Assembly (NCBI GenBank): GCA_013152325.1
Contig: JAADGN010000141.1
Location: 1-36,222, forward strand
Length of the DNA: 36,222 nt
Origin: Chloroflexota bacterium
Lineage (GTDB): Bacteria; Chloroflexota; Anaerolineae; Anaerolineales; Villigracilaceae
Direction: 5' to 3'
The stretch's first letter is position 1. The number at the start of each line of letters is the position of its first letter. Shown piece after piece: positions 18,315 to 28,483 of the stretch. The position numbers and the translations under genes were made by a program. The notes under the pieces were generated by a model. That model did no database searches. It worked only from the letters and a program-made list of their open reading frames with translations, and was not told where the DNA came from.

Positions 18315-18746
18315 ATGCCTATTCGTGTACTAGCCATTGATGACGACGCCGCGATGACCGAGTTGCTCACGCTGCTGCTGCAATCTCACGGTTTCGAAAT
18401 CATGACAGCCAACAGCGGCCCGGACGGGATAGCACTCATCCGCAAGGAGTCGCCTGATATCGTCCTGCTCGACTTGATGATGCCCGGCATGGACGGCTGG
18501 GAAACCTGCAGAGCTATCCGCGCCTTCAACAACGTACCGATCGTCATCCTTTCCGCATTGGATAAACCTGGCATGGTTGCCAGCGCACTCGATGCAGGTG
18601 CGGATGACTACCTGATCAAACCGGTGCCGAGCAGCATTTTAGTCGCACACATCAACAATCTGGCCCGCCGCAGCACAGGCCAACTCAGACCATACACCCG
18701 CGGCGAAAAAAAGTGGATCACCAACCATAAGCCATTGCCGCCCTAA
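18315..18746 (+). CDS. Receiver-only response regulator
   Basis: VLAIDDDAAMTELL, IVLLDLMMPGMDGWE, VILSALDKPG, DDYLIKPV; no output domain. Confidence 0.9.
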   Translation: MPIRVLAIDDDAAMTELLTLLLQSHGFEIMTANSGPDGIALIRKESPDIVLLDLMMPGMDGWETCRAIRAFNNVPIVILSALDKPGMVASALDAGADDYLIKPVPSSILVAHINNLARRSTGQLRPYTRGEKKWITNHKPLPP

Positions 18747-18773
18747 TCCCAAGCCAACGTAGCAGCACGACAG

Positions 18774-18820
18774 CACGACTGCGCGTCATTTCATCCTCTC
18801 CTGGCGCGCAGTCGTGTTTC
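18774..18820 (+). terminator. Terminator hairpin downstream of the response regulator
   Basis: CACGACTGCGCG/CGCGCAGTCGTG followed by TTTC. Confidence 0.55.
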
Positions 18821-18840
18821 CCGTTGTTATCGACCTGATT

Positions 18841-20544
18841 TCAGCCGCCACGCTTCGCGGCTTGTTCGTCCAGCCATTCGCGTCCAAAAATCAGGGCATC
18901 TTTCCGCGCACTGACGATCCCTGTCGCCTGCGCTTCACGGATGGCCTCGAGCAATTGGCCGATCAGCGGACCGGGCGCCAGGTCAAAGGCCTGCATCACA
19001 TCGCGTCCATTCAGCAATTGCGGCGGCGCGATCGTTTCGGCAGGCTTCTCCCACCAGTTCTCGAGCAGGACCCGGCTCACATCCAGCGCGGCGGCCCAGG
19101 TATCCTGTGGCAGGGTGTGCTCGTAAGTGGCGCGCAAATCGGCCAACGCAAGCAGGATCACGTCCACGCCCGCCTCGCGGGTATCACGGAAGAAGCGGTA
19201 AACCGCGCGGCGTGAAGGCGGCTTGCCCTCGCCATCCATTCGGCTGGTGTGAAAATGAACACGCATGTGATTGCGAATGATCCGGCGCAGATGGTCTATC
19301 TCGTCATTGCTCAGATGCAGCGACTGGGCGCGTCGGGCAGCCATCTCCGCGCCCTCGAGGTCGTGGCCCCAAAAACGAAGGCGGCCGTTTTCGTCGGTCG
19401 TGCGCGCCAACGGTTTGGCAACGTCGTGATAGAGCGCAGCCAGGAAGAGCAGCCCGCGCAGCGAGCGATCGGTGTTGAGCGAGACGGCAAAATGTTCGGC
19501 AAACTTTTCGCGATAGCGCCCCAAACGCAGCACCAACAGGCCGTTCACCAAATCGGAGGCTGTGTTGGGGTCATATTTGGGCGACAACGCGGCCAATATG
19601 GATTCGAGATGTCCCAGCACGCTCAACGTGTGCGCCCAGACATCGTTCACGTGCGGCTTCGGCTGCTCGACGCCTTTCAAGGAAGACAGCTCCGGGAGAA
19701 GCACGGGCAACACGCCCAGCATATCCAGCGCACGCAGGGATGCGGCCGGTCGCGGGCCTTCCAGGATGCGGAAGAGTTCATCCCGTTGGCGCTCCGGCGA
19801 GACCCTGGACAAGCCGGGCACAGCGTCTTTCATGGCCTGGCGCGTTCCAGGAACAATATGAAGGTCAAAGGCCGCCGCCATCCGAACCGCGCGCAGGATG
19901 CGGACGGGGTCGTCCGTGAAGGCCGTCGGCGAGCAAGCGCGCAGGCGTTTGGCGCGCAGATCGGCCGCGCCGCCCAACGGATCAAACAACGCCTGCGCAT
20001 GCACATCCAACGCCAGGGCGTTGAGCGTAAAATCGCGGTTGCGCAGGTCCGTTTCGAGATCCGGGCCGCGAAAGGCGGCGAAATCCAGCACATCGCGCGT
20101 GCCATCGTCGTGGATCAGCACCAGCCGGGCCGTGCCGCGTTCATCGTCCAGCGGGAAGAAGGCCGCGCCGATCCTGTCCGCCACACGACGCGCGACGCGC
20201 AGCGCGTCGCCGGGCAGGGCGAAATCCAGGTCATGGCCGACGCGCCCCATCAGCGCATCGCGCACCGCCCCACCGACCAGATAAAGCGGCTGTTCGGGAG
20301 GCAATGCGCCCACGACGACGGATAGAAGCGGGGAGATGGAAAGCGGTTCGGATGCAGGCATATAGACTATTTCGGGGACTTCCTTGTGACGAGATTTTTT
20401 CGCCGCGCGGCGGGCCTGCTCAGGCGTGCCGCCATGAGCGATGATCCGGCCGCGCAGGCGCGCTACCCATCGTCCGGCATACGGGGATGGGCGCGAGGGT
20501 GGTTTGTCGCCAGGTGAATGCGTCTCGTCCGGCATCAGGCCCAA
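18841..20544 (-). CDS. cca: CCA-adding enzyme / poly(A) polymerase family with HD domain
   Basis: LYLVGGAVRDALMGRVGHDLDFALPGD; DFTLNALALDV; DDPVRILRAVRMAA; HDVAKPLART. Confidence 0.88.
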   Translation of the reverse strand: MGLMPDETHSPGDKPPSRPSPYAGRWVARLRGRIIAHGGTPEQARRAAKKSRHKEVPEIVYMPASEPLSISPLLSVVVGALPPEQPLYLVGGAVRDALMGRVGHDLDFALPGDALRVARRVADRIGAAFFPLDDERGTARLVLIHDDGTRDVLDFAAFRGPDLETDLRNRDFTLNALALDVHAQALFDPLGGAADLRAKRLRACSPTAFTDDPVRILRAVRMAAAFDLHIVPGTRQAMKDAVPGLSRVSPERQRDELFRILEGPRPAASLRALDMLGVLPVLLPELSSLKGVEQPKPHVNDVWAHTLSVLGHLESILAALSPKYDPNTASDLVNGLLVLRLGRYREKFAEHFAVSLNTDRSLRGLLFLAALYHDVAKPLARTTDENGRLRFWGHDLEGAEMAARRAQSLHLSNDEIDHLRRIIRNHMRVHFHTSRMDGEGKPPSRRAVYRFFRDTREAGVDVILLALADLRATYEHTLPQDTWAAALDVSRVLLENWWEKPAETIAPPQLLNGRDVMQAFDLAPGPLIGQLLEAIREAQATGIVSARKDALIFGREWLDEQAAKRGG

Positions 20545-20565
20545 GGGGAGAACGATCCGGGGATT

Positions 20566-21126
20566 TTAATCCGGAGGGGTATATTTGTCCAAATCCACAA
20601 CGCCGATAAAAGGCAGGTTGCGATAATACTCGTCGAGGTCGAGTCCGTAGCCGAAGACGAATTTGTCCGCAATATCAAAGCCGCGATAGTGGATCGGGAC
20701 AGTGACTTCGCGGCGTTCGGCCTTGTCGAGCAGCGTGCAGACGCGCAAGGACTTCGGCTGGCGCGTTTCCAACATTTCCAGCACCGAAGCGATGGTGTTG
20801 CCGCTGTCAATGATATCTTCAACGAGCAGGACGTTACGGTCGCGGATATTGGTCTGCAGGTCGAGCGTCAGGCGGACATTGCCGCTCGATTGGCGCGCGC
20901 CCGCCCCATAGGAGGAAATGGCCATGAAGTCCAGGGCGTGCGGGATCGTAATGCGGCGCATCAAATCCACCAGGAAGACGACGCCGCCGCGCAAAATGCA
21001 GATCAGCAGCAGTTCTTCGCCCTCGTAATCCCTGCTGATCTCCGCCCCCAGTTCGGCAATGCGCGCCTGCAAGACGTCTTCAGGGATCAGGATTTTGGCC
21101 AAATAATCGTGATAGTTTTCCATCAT
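20566..21126 (-). CDS. hpt: Hypoxanthine phosphoribosyltransferase
   Basis: LLLICILRGGVVFLVDLMR, VLLVEDIIDSGNTIA, KFVFGYGLDLDEYYRNLPFIGV. Confidence 0.93.
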   Translation of the reverse strand: MMENYHDYLAKILIPEDVLQARIAELGAEISRDYEGEELLLICILRGGVVFLVDLMRRITIPHALDFMAISSYGAGARQSSGNVRLTLDLQTNIRDRNVLLVEDIIDSGNTIASVLEMLETRQPKSLRVCTLLDKAERREVTVPIHYRGFDIADKFVFGYGLDLDEYYRNLPFIGVVDLDKYTPPD

Positions 21127-21132
21127 ATCTCT

Positions 21133-21723
21133 CTACTCTGACAATGCTGTGCGTCCATTGGGGACAACATGGTGCGCGCGGCAGCGCGCCTCGTATAATT
21201 CAGAAGCGCCGACGATCACCACCGGGTCATCATAGCGGGCCGGTTCGCCGTTGACCAGACGCTGGGTGCGGCTGGCCTGGCCGCCACAAACCATGCAAAT
21301 GGCTCGCACCTTGTCAACGCGTTCAGCCTGGGCCATGAGCGCTGGCATGGGCCCGAAAGGCTCGCCACGGAAGTCCATATCCAGCCCGGCGACGATGACG
21401 CGCACGCCCTGTTCGGCCAACTGACGCGCCACGTCGATCACATCATCGTCGAAGAATTGAGCTTCGTCGATCGCAACGACGGTCACGTCCTCCGCCAGTT
21501 TCCCCAAAATTTCACGGCTGTTCTCGACGGGCAGCGCATCAAACTCGGCTCCCGCGTGCGAGGCGACCTTTTCTTCGGCATAGCGCACGTCGATGGCAGG
21601 TTTGAACACTTGCACCTTCTGCCGAGCGATGGTCGCCCGGCGCAGACGACGGATCAACTCGTCCGTCTTGCCGCTGAACATAGAGCCTGTGATTACTTCG
21701 ATAGAACCGGTGGTATGTTTCAT
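21133..21723 (-). CDS. tdk: Thymidine kinase
   Basis: [51 protein letters not shown]. Confidence 0.95.
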   Translation of the reverse strand: MKHTTGSIEVITGSMFSGKTDELIRRLRRATIARQKVQVFKPAIDVRYAEEKVASHAGAEFDALPVENSREILGKLAEDVTVVAIDEAQFFDDDVIDVARQLAEQGVRVIVAGLDMDFRGEPFGPMPALMAQAERVDKVRAICMVCGGQASRTQRLVNGEPARYDDPVVIVGASELYEARCRAHHVVPNGRTALSE

Positions 21724-21749
21724 TGCTCCCTCAAGATAATGGTATAACG

Positions 21750-21779
21750 AACGGGTAGATGCTCACACATCTACCCGTT
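21750..21779. terminator. Hairpin (12-bp perfect stem) between the L31 and tdk genes
   Basis: AACGGGTAGATG/CATCTACCCGTT. Confidence 0.55.
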
Positions 21780-21811
21780 AAGTTTACCTGAGTTTGCCAG
21801 CGGCGCAAGTC

Positions 21812-22279
21812 TCACACAACGATTGCATCGGGAAGTTCGTACCCCAGCGAGCGCAGCTTCTTCTTGATGTCAATCAGCGACTTGCGGCCAAAACCTGAGA
21901 TGGCCAAAACTTCCTTTTCGCCCCGGGAGAGCTTCTCAAGGAATTGGCCCACGGTGGTAATGCCAGCCTTGGCGAGCGCCTCAGTAGAACGGCTGCCCAG
22001 TTCCAGTTCGGCAATCGGGCGCTCCGGTGAAACACGCGCCTCTGCACGGGATTCTTTCGCTTTCACATAATCCTGGCGGGCCTGCAGCCGCTTGTAGAAG
22101 CGGTCGACCTGACCTTCAATGTCGACGATGCGCTGCATGTCGCCAGTGAAGAAGGGGTGACACTTGGAGCAGATTTCCGTATGTATCTCTTCTTTCGTAG
22201 AACCGGTTGTCCAGGTGTTGCCGCAAGCGCAGACCACCTTGGCATTCGGGTAATAAGTCGGATGAATATCGGGCTTCAT
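21812..22279 (-). CDS. rpmE: Ribosomal protein L31 fused to an RpoA C-terminal-domain-like module
   Basis: N-term [46 protein letters not shown] (L31); C-term [63 protein letters not shown] (alpha-CTD-like). Confidence 0.9.
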   Translation of the reverse strand: MKPDIHPTYYPNAKVVCACGNTWTTGSTKEEIHTEICSKCHPFFTGDMQRIVDIEGQVDRFYKRLQARQDYVKAKESRAEARVSPERPIAELELGSRSTEALAKAGITTVGQFLEKLSRGEKEVLAISGFGRKSLIDIKKKLRSLGYELPDAIVV

Positions 22280-22307
22280 AAGATTCTTTCCTTTCGCCAG
22301 ACGAGGC

Positions 22308-22565
22308 TTATTTCTCGACTGGGACGACGTTCACGCGCTTTCGTCCGCGGACGACATCGAACTTGACAAGCCCGTCTGCCGTGGCAAACAACGTATAATC
22401 TTTGCCGACGCCCACGTTCAGGCCCGGCTTGATGCGCGTGCCGCGCTGACGCACCAGGATATTGCCAGAAATCACAACCTGACCAGCGTAACGCTTCACG
22501 CCCAAACGCTTGGAGTTGCTGTCACGACCGTTGCGGCTTGAACCGCCGCCTTTTTTGTGTGCCAT
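22308..22565 (-). CDS. rpmA: 50S ribosomal protein L27
   Basis: [48 protein letters not shown]. Confidence 0.97.
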   Translation of the reverse strand: MAHKKGGGSSRNGRDSNSKRLGVKRYAGQVVISGNILVRQRGTRIKPGLNVGVGKDYTLFATADGLVKFDVVRGRKRVNVVPVEK

Positions 22566-22583
22566 AATTACCTCACAAACTCA

Positions 22584-23252
22584 CTATTTCTTGGTAGACT
22601 TCTTGGTCTTCGAAGTCGTAGAAGTCTTCTTGGTCGAGGCCTTTGACGATTTGGCCGCCGTAGTGGATTTTGTGCTCTTCGTTGACTTCTTCGCCGCTGC
22701 CGTCTTGGTTGTCTTCTTCTTGGCCGCCGCGGGTTTCGTCGATTTTGCTCTGGCAGGCTTCTTGGCCGCCGTCGACTTGGCCGGCTTTGCAGTTTCCGCG
22801 GTCTTCTTGGCCGCCGGTTTCTTGGCTTTCGCAGGCGCACTGGCCTTTGCAGCCTTGGCGACCTTTTCGGCCTTGGTCTCCGCATCGACCTTCTTCGGCG
22901 TCTCGGCTTTTGCAGCCTTGGCCGCCTTTTTGGCAGCCGCCTTGCCAATTTGCTCGATCAGCAAGCGGGTATATTGCTGGCGGTGACCACCCTTGACGCG
23001 ATAGCGTTTCTTGGGATGGTATTTGAAGATGATGATCTTGGGGCCTTTGAAGTGCGCCAATACACTGGCCTTGACCTGTACCCCGTCCACGGTCGGCGTC
23101 CCGACAGTGAAGTTGTCACCGTCTGCGACCAGCAGGACACGCTCAAGATCGATCTTTGCGCCGGCTTCAACCGGCAGGCGGTCCACTTCAATCGTCCCGC
23201 CTTCGACAGCTTTATACTGCTTGCCGCCGCTTTCAACAATCGCATATTTCAT
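22584..23252 (-). CDS. rplU: 50S ribosomal protein L21 with long Lys/Ala-rich C-terminal extension
   Basis: MKYAIVESGGKQYKAVEGGTIEVDRLPVEAG…KRYRVKGGHRQQYTRLLIEQI followed by ~120 aa of K/A/T/S. Confidence 0.95.
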   Translation of the reverse strand: MKYAIVESGGKQYKAVEGGTIEVDRLPVEAGAKIDLERVLLVADGDNFTVGTPTVDGVQVKASVLAHFKGPKIIIFKYHPKKRYRVKGGHRQQYTRLLIEQIGKAAAKKAAKAAKAETPKKVDAETKAEKVAKAAKASAPAKAKKPAAKKTAETAKPAKSTAAKKPARAKSTKPAAAKKKTTKTAAAKKSTKSTKSTTAAKSSKASTKKTSTTSKTKKSTKK

Positions 23253-23406
23253 TTTTCTCTCCAAGTCTTCACTTCACCGTGAACCCTGCGGGCTTCGAAG
23301 CCCCTGCGACTACATCCCAGGGCAACCTGCGCCGAGACACGAGAAAGTTGGATTACCTACACACAACCGCCCCAGCCGTCTTACTGCCGGGGCAAGAGCG
23401 AAGGGT

Positions 23407-23435
23407 ATTATACCTTTTGGGGATAACTATGTCAA
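23407..23435 (-). promoter_or_regulatory. Consensus sigma70 promoter for the L21-L27-L31 genes
   Basis: Minus strand TTGACA - 17 bp - TATAAT, both perfect consensus. Confidence 0.85.
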
Positions 23436-23506
23436 CAAAAAACGCTGGCGGATTCAAACATCGTTGCAGCAAGCTGCACAGCCAAACCAAAAGGCAAGTC
23501 ACTGAT

Positions 23507-25039
23507 TTACGGGGAATGTTCGGCGGGCTGATCCCGATCACAGTGGATATACGTCCGGTCTTCATATTTAACATAACAGACCGGGCGCTGCGGGTTGGAT
23601 GCTGTCACTATTTCTTCCCACAAAAAAGTGCTCGGCAAAATCAGCGAGGGGTATTGCAATCGTATCCCTTCCTGATACCAGTCATAGTGCAATAAATCTG
23701 TAGCTATAACAGCGAGATCCGGGCGCTCTTTCAAGGCAAAACGAAAATACCACAACGCAAACACCGCCTGATCCCCTTCAGCAAAGACAATCGCATCCGC
23801 AGGCGCCTTCTCCATGACCTCTTTCCCGAAATTCTCGGCACGATAGTCCCTTGAGGCATCCACAACCTGATAATTGGCCAGGGACAAACCCAGCACGTAC
23901 AATAAAAAGGCAAAAGCAGCCACCATCACCACGTTGTGAAGACGATTTTTGCTCATCTCAAGCAAACCGCCGACCCCCAAACCAATCCAAATCGACACAG
24001 AAATAAACGCGGGGATCAAGTAAAGGTAAGAATCAGCGGTACGGTATCCAAAAGCAAAGATGGAAAAGCTAAAAAAACACCACAGGGTGACGATATAGAG
24101 TCGGGAAGCCTGAAAAAAAACGACCGCCCCAATAACGCCAACCAAAAGTCCCAACAGGCCAATTTGCTCCAGCAAAAGGGCTGCCAGCGCTTGAATACGC
24201 TCTCCAAAAACCGCAGAGGACGTCTGCAGATAATGAGCCTGGTATAACTGCCCTGATACCAATCGCCAAAAATTCCTTGCATTAACGGGATTTTCCCAAT
24301 TAACGGCAGGAGACGATGCCGCGCGCAAAGGAAGAATAATATATACCGACATCCCCGCCAGCATCCAGGCTGTCTGACGCCATAAAGATGTCCAGCGTAC
24401 GGACTTCATCCAAGCCCACTGCGTACCGCCCGATAGTCCCGCACCATCTTTCTCCAAAGAACCCGCCCACAGCGCAACAGGCAAAAGAAGAATGCTTGTA
24501 ATATGATTCCCCATCGCCAAGCCTAAAACAACCCCTCGCAGGCGATCCAAACACGGTCGCTCGACTGCAAAAACGCCGACAACCAAAAATAAAAGCAGCG
24601 CCATAAAAAAAGCGTGCAGTGTATAGACTTCCGTAATTACCGCTTGAGACCACACAAGGGGTGCAAGCCCGAAAGAATACCCAGCAATTATGCCAGGCAG
24701 CCAATATTGGCCTATTCTTTTGCCTAACAAAGACTTTGCCACCACACCATAAACGAGGACGGCTGCGCACACCGCAAACACAGCAGACATGATATTTGTG
24801 CGATAGGCGAGCGACTCGATTGGCAAAAATTGAAATAGGCGCGCCAAAAGCAAATAAACCGGATACCCTGTTGGGTGAGCAACTCCCCCAACAACTGCAG
24901 CAGTGATCAAATCTCCCCCGTCAGCTCCCTGATTGGCCCAACTCAGGCCTGGAGCCATCGTATGCAGGTAGACTACAAATAATGAACTTGCCAAAAAAAC
25001 AGGGGGCAAGTATCTCGGCAAGGGATTGGAATTATTCAT
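23507..25039 (-). CDS. DUF2723 (TMEM260-like) multi-pass membrane protein, probable glycosyltransferase
   Basis: MAPGLSWANQGADGGDLITAAVVGGVAHPTGYPVYLLLARLF; many TM helices. Confidence 0.85.
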   Translation of the reverse strand: MNNSNPLPRYLPPVFLASSLFVVYLHTMAPGLSWANQGADGGDLITAAVVGGVAHPTGYPVYLLLARLFQFLPIESLAYRTNIMSAVFAVCAAVLVYGVVAKSLLGKRIGQYWLPGIIAGYSFGLAPLVWSQAVITEVYTLHAFFMALLLFLVVGVFAVERPCLDRLRGVVLGLAMGNHITSILLLPVALWAGSLEKDGAGLSGGTQWAWMKSVRWTSLWRQTAWMLAGMSVYIILPLRAASSPAVNWENPVNARNFWRLVSGQLYQAHYLQTSSAVFGERIQALAALLLEQIGLLGLLVGVIGAVVFFQASRLYIVTLWCFFSFSIFAFGYRTADSYLYLIPAFISVSIWIGLGVGGLLEMSKNRLHNVVMVAAFAFLLYVLGLSLANYQVVDASRDYRAENFGKEVMEKAPADAIVFAEGDQAVFALWYFRFALKERPDLAVIATDLLHYDWYQEGIRLQYPSLILPSTFLWEEIVTASNPQRPVCYVKYEDRTYIHCDRDQPAEHSP

Positions 25040-25155
25040 GGAATTCTCGCAGCGGAAACCACGAGCTTTGGCGGGCGGCAGTTAACCCGGGAATCAATAG
25101 CGGGGTAGAGAAGCAACCTCTATCCCGCCACAAAAAGGTAAACGACGCGTCCCGC

Positions 25156-25764
25156 TTAATACCCTACAAGGGCATAGGCTCCTGATGCAAGCGCAGTTGT
25201 ACAAACAATCCCATTTTCATTCGTTGTCACAGTAGAGACCCAGGCAGGCTGTCCCGTCCTGTGAAAAAAGCGCGGCCCGTAAAAATCATAGAAATAGATC
25301 TGCCCTTCCTTGTCCGGGGGCAAGGCAAAGCACACGGAAACATCGCCGACGCCTGTGGAGACCTTATCCACCAAATTCCCATACAGATAAATGCGCACAA
25401 AGACGATCTCCGAGAGAAAACCTCCCGCACCATCTGGAAGCCGCCCCGGGGCAAACCTATGGTTCCACAAAATCGTCCCGACACAATACCCCTGTGAAAA
25501 TTCGTCCAAATGCAGTGTGGCCACGCCGCCAACTGAATATACCCCGGGAATATCATACGGGGAACAAACCGTAAACGTAGCCGGAGGCGGGACGACACTG
25601 CCTTTCTGCGCATCTGCCTGCGACAACGCTGGTCGTCCCTGGCCAAGAACAAGCCCGGGCAAGTCCGCCTCGGCCGTATCGGCCCAAGCAACATGGTTCC
25701 CGGCAAGGGCGACAACGCCCAGCACTAAGGCAACAGCAATCAGTAAGCGAGTTATCTTCTTCAT
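25156..25764 (-). CDS. Hypothetical secreted protein
   Basis: Signal peptide MKKITRLLIAVALVLGVVALAGNHVAWA; no recognised domain. Confidence 0.7.
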   Translation of the reverse strand: MKKITRLLIAVALVLGVVALAGNHVAWADTAEADLPGLVLGQGRPALSQADAQKGSVVPPPATFTVCSPYDIPGVYSVGGVATLHLDEFSQGYCVGTILWNHRFAPGRLPDGAGGFLSEIVFVRIYLYGNLVDKVSTGVGDVSVCFALPPDKEGQIYFYDFYGPRFFHRTGQPAWVSTVTTNENGIVCTTALASGAYALVGY

Positions 25765-25882
25765 GGAGTTTTTCTCCTTATGGCTACTTTATAAAATATT
25801 AGCACGGTTCTGCAATTGCCGCCTTCGGATTTGGTTCGGTTTTCCTGCCTTGTGAAAGACAGTCTTGCGGTACTGAAGCGTG

Positions 25883-28477
25883 CTACCGAAAAACAACCAC
25901 AATATCAACATCTGTATTAAGATCTGTATTGATCAACAGATCATTGTTTTCGACAACAGCATCTACTGAGACAGATTCGACAAGAGCCTGATATGGCAAG
26001 TGGATGCGAATCGTTACGGGCGTAGTTAACGTTCCCGGCTGTTTTTTTACTTTCAGGCGATAAATCAAATTGTCCGTAACCGGATCGTCCATGATCACAC
26101 TCAACGGCAGCTCAAAATCGAAACTGGTACTCACAGATTCCCCCCCCGGAACCACCAACAAGGTACCGACCGCCTGTATGCCGTCAAGTTCTTCATCAAG
26201 CAAATCGACCCGCGCGGGGACGTTGCGCTCAAGGATCATCCATTCACCAGGGATTTCGTGCGGGGTAGCTGCCAGCAGGTTCGTCCCATCTTTGACATAA
26301 ACACGGAGGTAATTCCAATAGCAGCGATCTATCGGATATGACCGTTCATCAACAATTTTTCTGTCTCCATCCCAATGTACGCAAGGTATACCAGCCGTGC
26401 TCTCGTTTTTATATATCACAAGCAGAGAGCTTTTAGGGGCCGACAAATCTGTGAGATCAACGTCGTAAACGATACTGCGGGAAACCACCGCATTTGTCTT
26501 GTTGAATCCGACGTTCGAATCGACGACCATGAGGAAGTCCCCTTCGTCCACCCGAAGCGCCCCGTCCCAACCATATTCGGCAAGGATCTTTGTCATCGTT
26601 TCATCGTCAAATTGCAACAGCAAGTGACGCTCGTCCAGAACGCGGATAAAAACGCGCCCCAAAGATTCCCAATCAGAAACGCCGTCATCAAGCATCTTCC
26701 CCAATACCGCGTTGGCAATTTTGGCAATGAATTCTTTACGGTCTTCGCCGGGTTGTCGAAAGCCTTCCGGGGGCGGCACTTTGGCCGCGCGCATATAGGC
26801 GATCACATTACCTGCCGTAACCGGTCCGGGAGCCCCGTCTACGTCCACCGGGCCAAGATAATCAAGCAGCATAACAAGCATCTGTTGGTCAAAGGCGATC
26901 ACGCCATCCACAGAATGAGCGTGTGTATAGCTGTATAAATACTCGGCATACAATGCTGCCGTGGGGAAATTGGTAAACCAGTTCGAATCGCGCAAAATCA
27001 GCACCCGGCTATTCATGTATTCCTGCAGTTGCCAGGGCGCAGAGGGATACGGTTTGGTCCAGTCTTCCTGTATCCCAGAGTCTTCGAAAGACAAACTGAC
27101 GATTTGGCCGTCCTGCACGACCAAGTTGCCAACGGCGGTAATAAAACCACCGGTAGGCCGCAATTCATCCTCGTTCTCCACCAGCAGCAAATAGGTTTTG
27201 GGACCTTCATTGCTGGCGCCGAGGACACGCGGCAATGCCAGCGCCAGGGATAAGCCGTCATCCATCAGCCCAAGCAGCGGATCAAACTTGCCCACAAGCA
27301 AGTCACGCACTTCAGGGGAAAGTTGCTGTGGGTCAATGTCAGCACGCACCGCAAAAACCTGATCCAGGGAGGCCTGCACACTGGAAAGTTCGGGCTGCAC
27401 GTCCATTAACAAAGAGGTAATTTCGGGCAAAGTCAACCGCGCTTTTTCATCTTCGAACAATTGCAGCATCGGGCTCATCGCAGAATACGTTTTTTCCGCT
27501 GCCCGAACCGTCAGCGCGGCCAATTCCATCAAATCCCGCGCTGACGCCAGATCGCCGCCATAAACGGGCACCCAGCCAAGCCGGTCGGTCAACCAAAATA
27601 CAGGCTCGACCTCCTTTTGAAGCGCATCCAGGTCATCGCCGAACCCAACCATCAAAGGAGCGGCGGCGGTCACAGAATCAAGGACGGAAGAATCTCCCAA
27701 CAAGACCTGTGCATCAACAACATCCTGGCGAAGTTTTTCGGCCAACAAGTAGACCCGGCGCGCCTTGATCCCCCCCCAAATCACCGCGAAAAGTACGCCC
27801 GCGGCGACAACTGTCCACAACAAGCGGAACGGATTCCGCCTTCGAGATTTCCCGGCCTTTTTGCTTTCCCGGTCGCCCTGGTTGCCGCCAGGCACACTTC
27901 GCTTCGTCGACTCATCGGGGGGATGCAAGAGAACGGATTTTGCTGCCATGACCGACTCCAAATACCGTTCGTGCGCCAGGATGATATCCAGCAGTCTCTG
28001 GATACCCTTGCGATGCCAGTCACTCATCGTACTCGCCGGGCCATCCTCCAGTTCTCCACTGACCAGGCTGTAGCGGGCAATTTGCTCTTCAGTTGGAGGC
28101 ACACCCGCTTTGCTTTGCACAAAAAGAAGAATGGATTCGTCAATTCGTCCCCAAGTATCGCGCATCGTTGTCGGGAAGGGTATGCCAAAACCAAGCGGCG
28201 CAAAATACTTCGCCGCAAGCAAACCAAACTCTCCCCAACGAGGATCAAGGCGCTTGCCTCGCCTGGGAGGCATGCTGGGCATCATCTGCAGAAACAACCT
28301 GGAAACAGCCGCGACCAACTGCCTTCCCGGGCTTTCCCGGGCCAATGCAGGCATGCCGGCCACGGTTTCCCGAACAAATAGACTCTCAGTCCAGGGATGA
28401 GAGTCTATTTGTCCAGGCTGATGCGCATTTTCCAGAATATTTTTCAGCGCCAGAAAATCATCTTGCTTATTTTTCAT
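25883..28477 (-). CDS. DUF4012 domain membrane protein
   Basis: TYLLLVENEDELRPTGGFITAVGNLVVQDGQI, DSNWFTNFPTAALYAEYLY, VDGVIAFDQQMLVMLLDYLGPV; one TM near aa 220-240. Confidence 0.88.
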   Translation of the reverse strand: MKNKQDDFLALKNILENAHQPGQIDSHPWTESLFVRETVAGMPALARESPGRQLVAAVSRLFLQMMPSMPPRRGKRLDPRWGEFGLLAAKYFAPLGFGIPFPTTMRDTWGRIDESILLFVQSKAGVPPTEEQIARYSLVSGELEDGPASTMSDWHRKGIQRLLDIILAHERYLESVMAAKSVLLHPPDESTKRSVPGGNQGDRESKKAGKSRRRNPFRLLWTVVAAGVLFAVIWGGIKARRVYLLAEKLRQDVVDAQVLLGDSSVLDSVTAAAPLMVGFGDDLDALQKEVEPVFWLTDRLGWVPVYGGDLASARDLMELAALTVRAAEKTYSAMSPMLQLFEDEKARLTLPEITSLLMDVQPELSSVQASLDQVFAVRADIDPQQLSPEVRDLLVGKFDPLLGLMDDGLSLALALPRVLGASNEGPKTYLLLVENEDELRPTGGFITAVGNLVVQDGQIVSLSFEDSGIQEDWTKPYPSAPWQLQEYMNSRVLILRDSNWFTNFPTAALYAEYLYSYTHAHSVDGVIAFDQQMLVMLLDYLGPVDVDGAPGPVTAGNVIAYMRAAKVPPPEGFRQPGEDRKEFIAKIANAVLGKMLDDGVSDWESLGRVFIRVLDERHLLLQFDDETMTKILAEYGWDGALRVDEGDFLMVVDSNVGFNKTNAVVSRSIVYDVDLTDLSAPKSSLLVIYKNESTAGIPCVHWDGDRKIVDERSYPIDRCYWNYLRVYVKDGTNLLAATPHEIPGEWMILERNVPARVDLLDEELDGIQAVGTLLVVPGGESVSTSFDFELPLSVIMDDPVTDNLIYRLKVKKQPGTLTTPVTIRIHLPYQALVESVSVDAVVENNDLLINTDLNTDVDIVVVFR

Positions 28478-28483
28478 AAATGG

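Noticed and set aside
18763-18816. CRISPR-like short repeats (agcacgac)
   Set aside because: Only two short units, part of a terminator hairpin
22584-22930. Independent Ala/Val/Phe-rich ORF 22510..22986 on plus strand
   Set aside because: Antisense reading of the K/A-rich L21 tail
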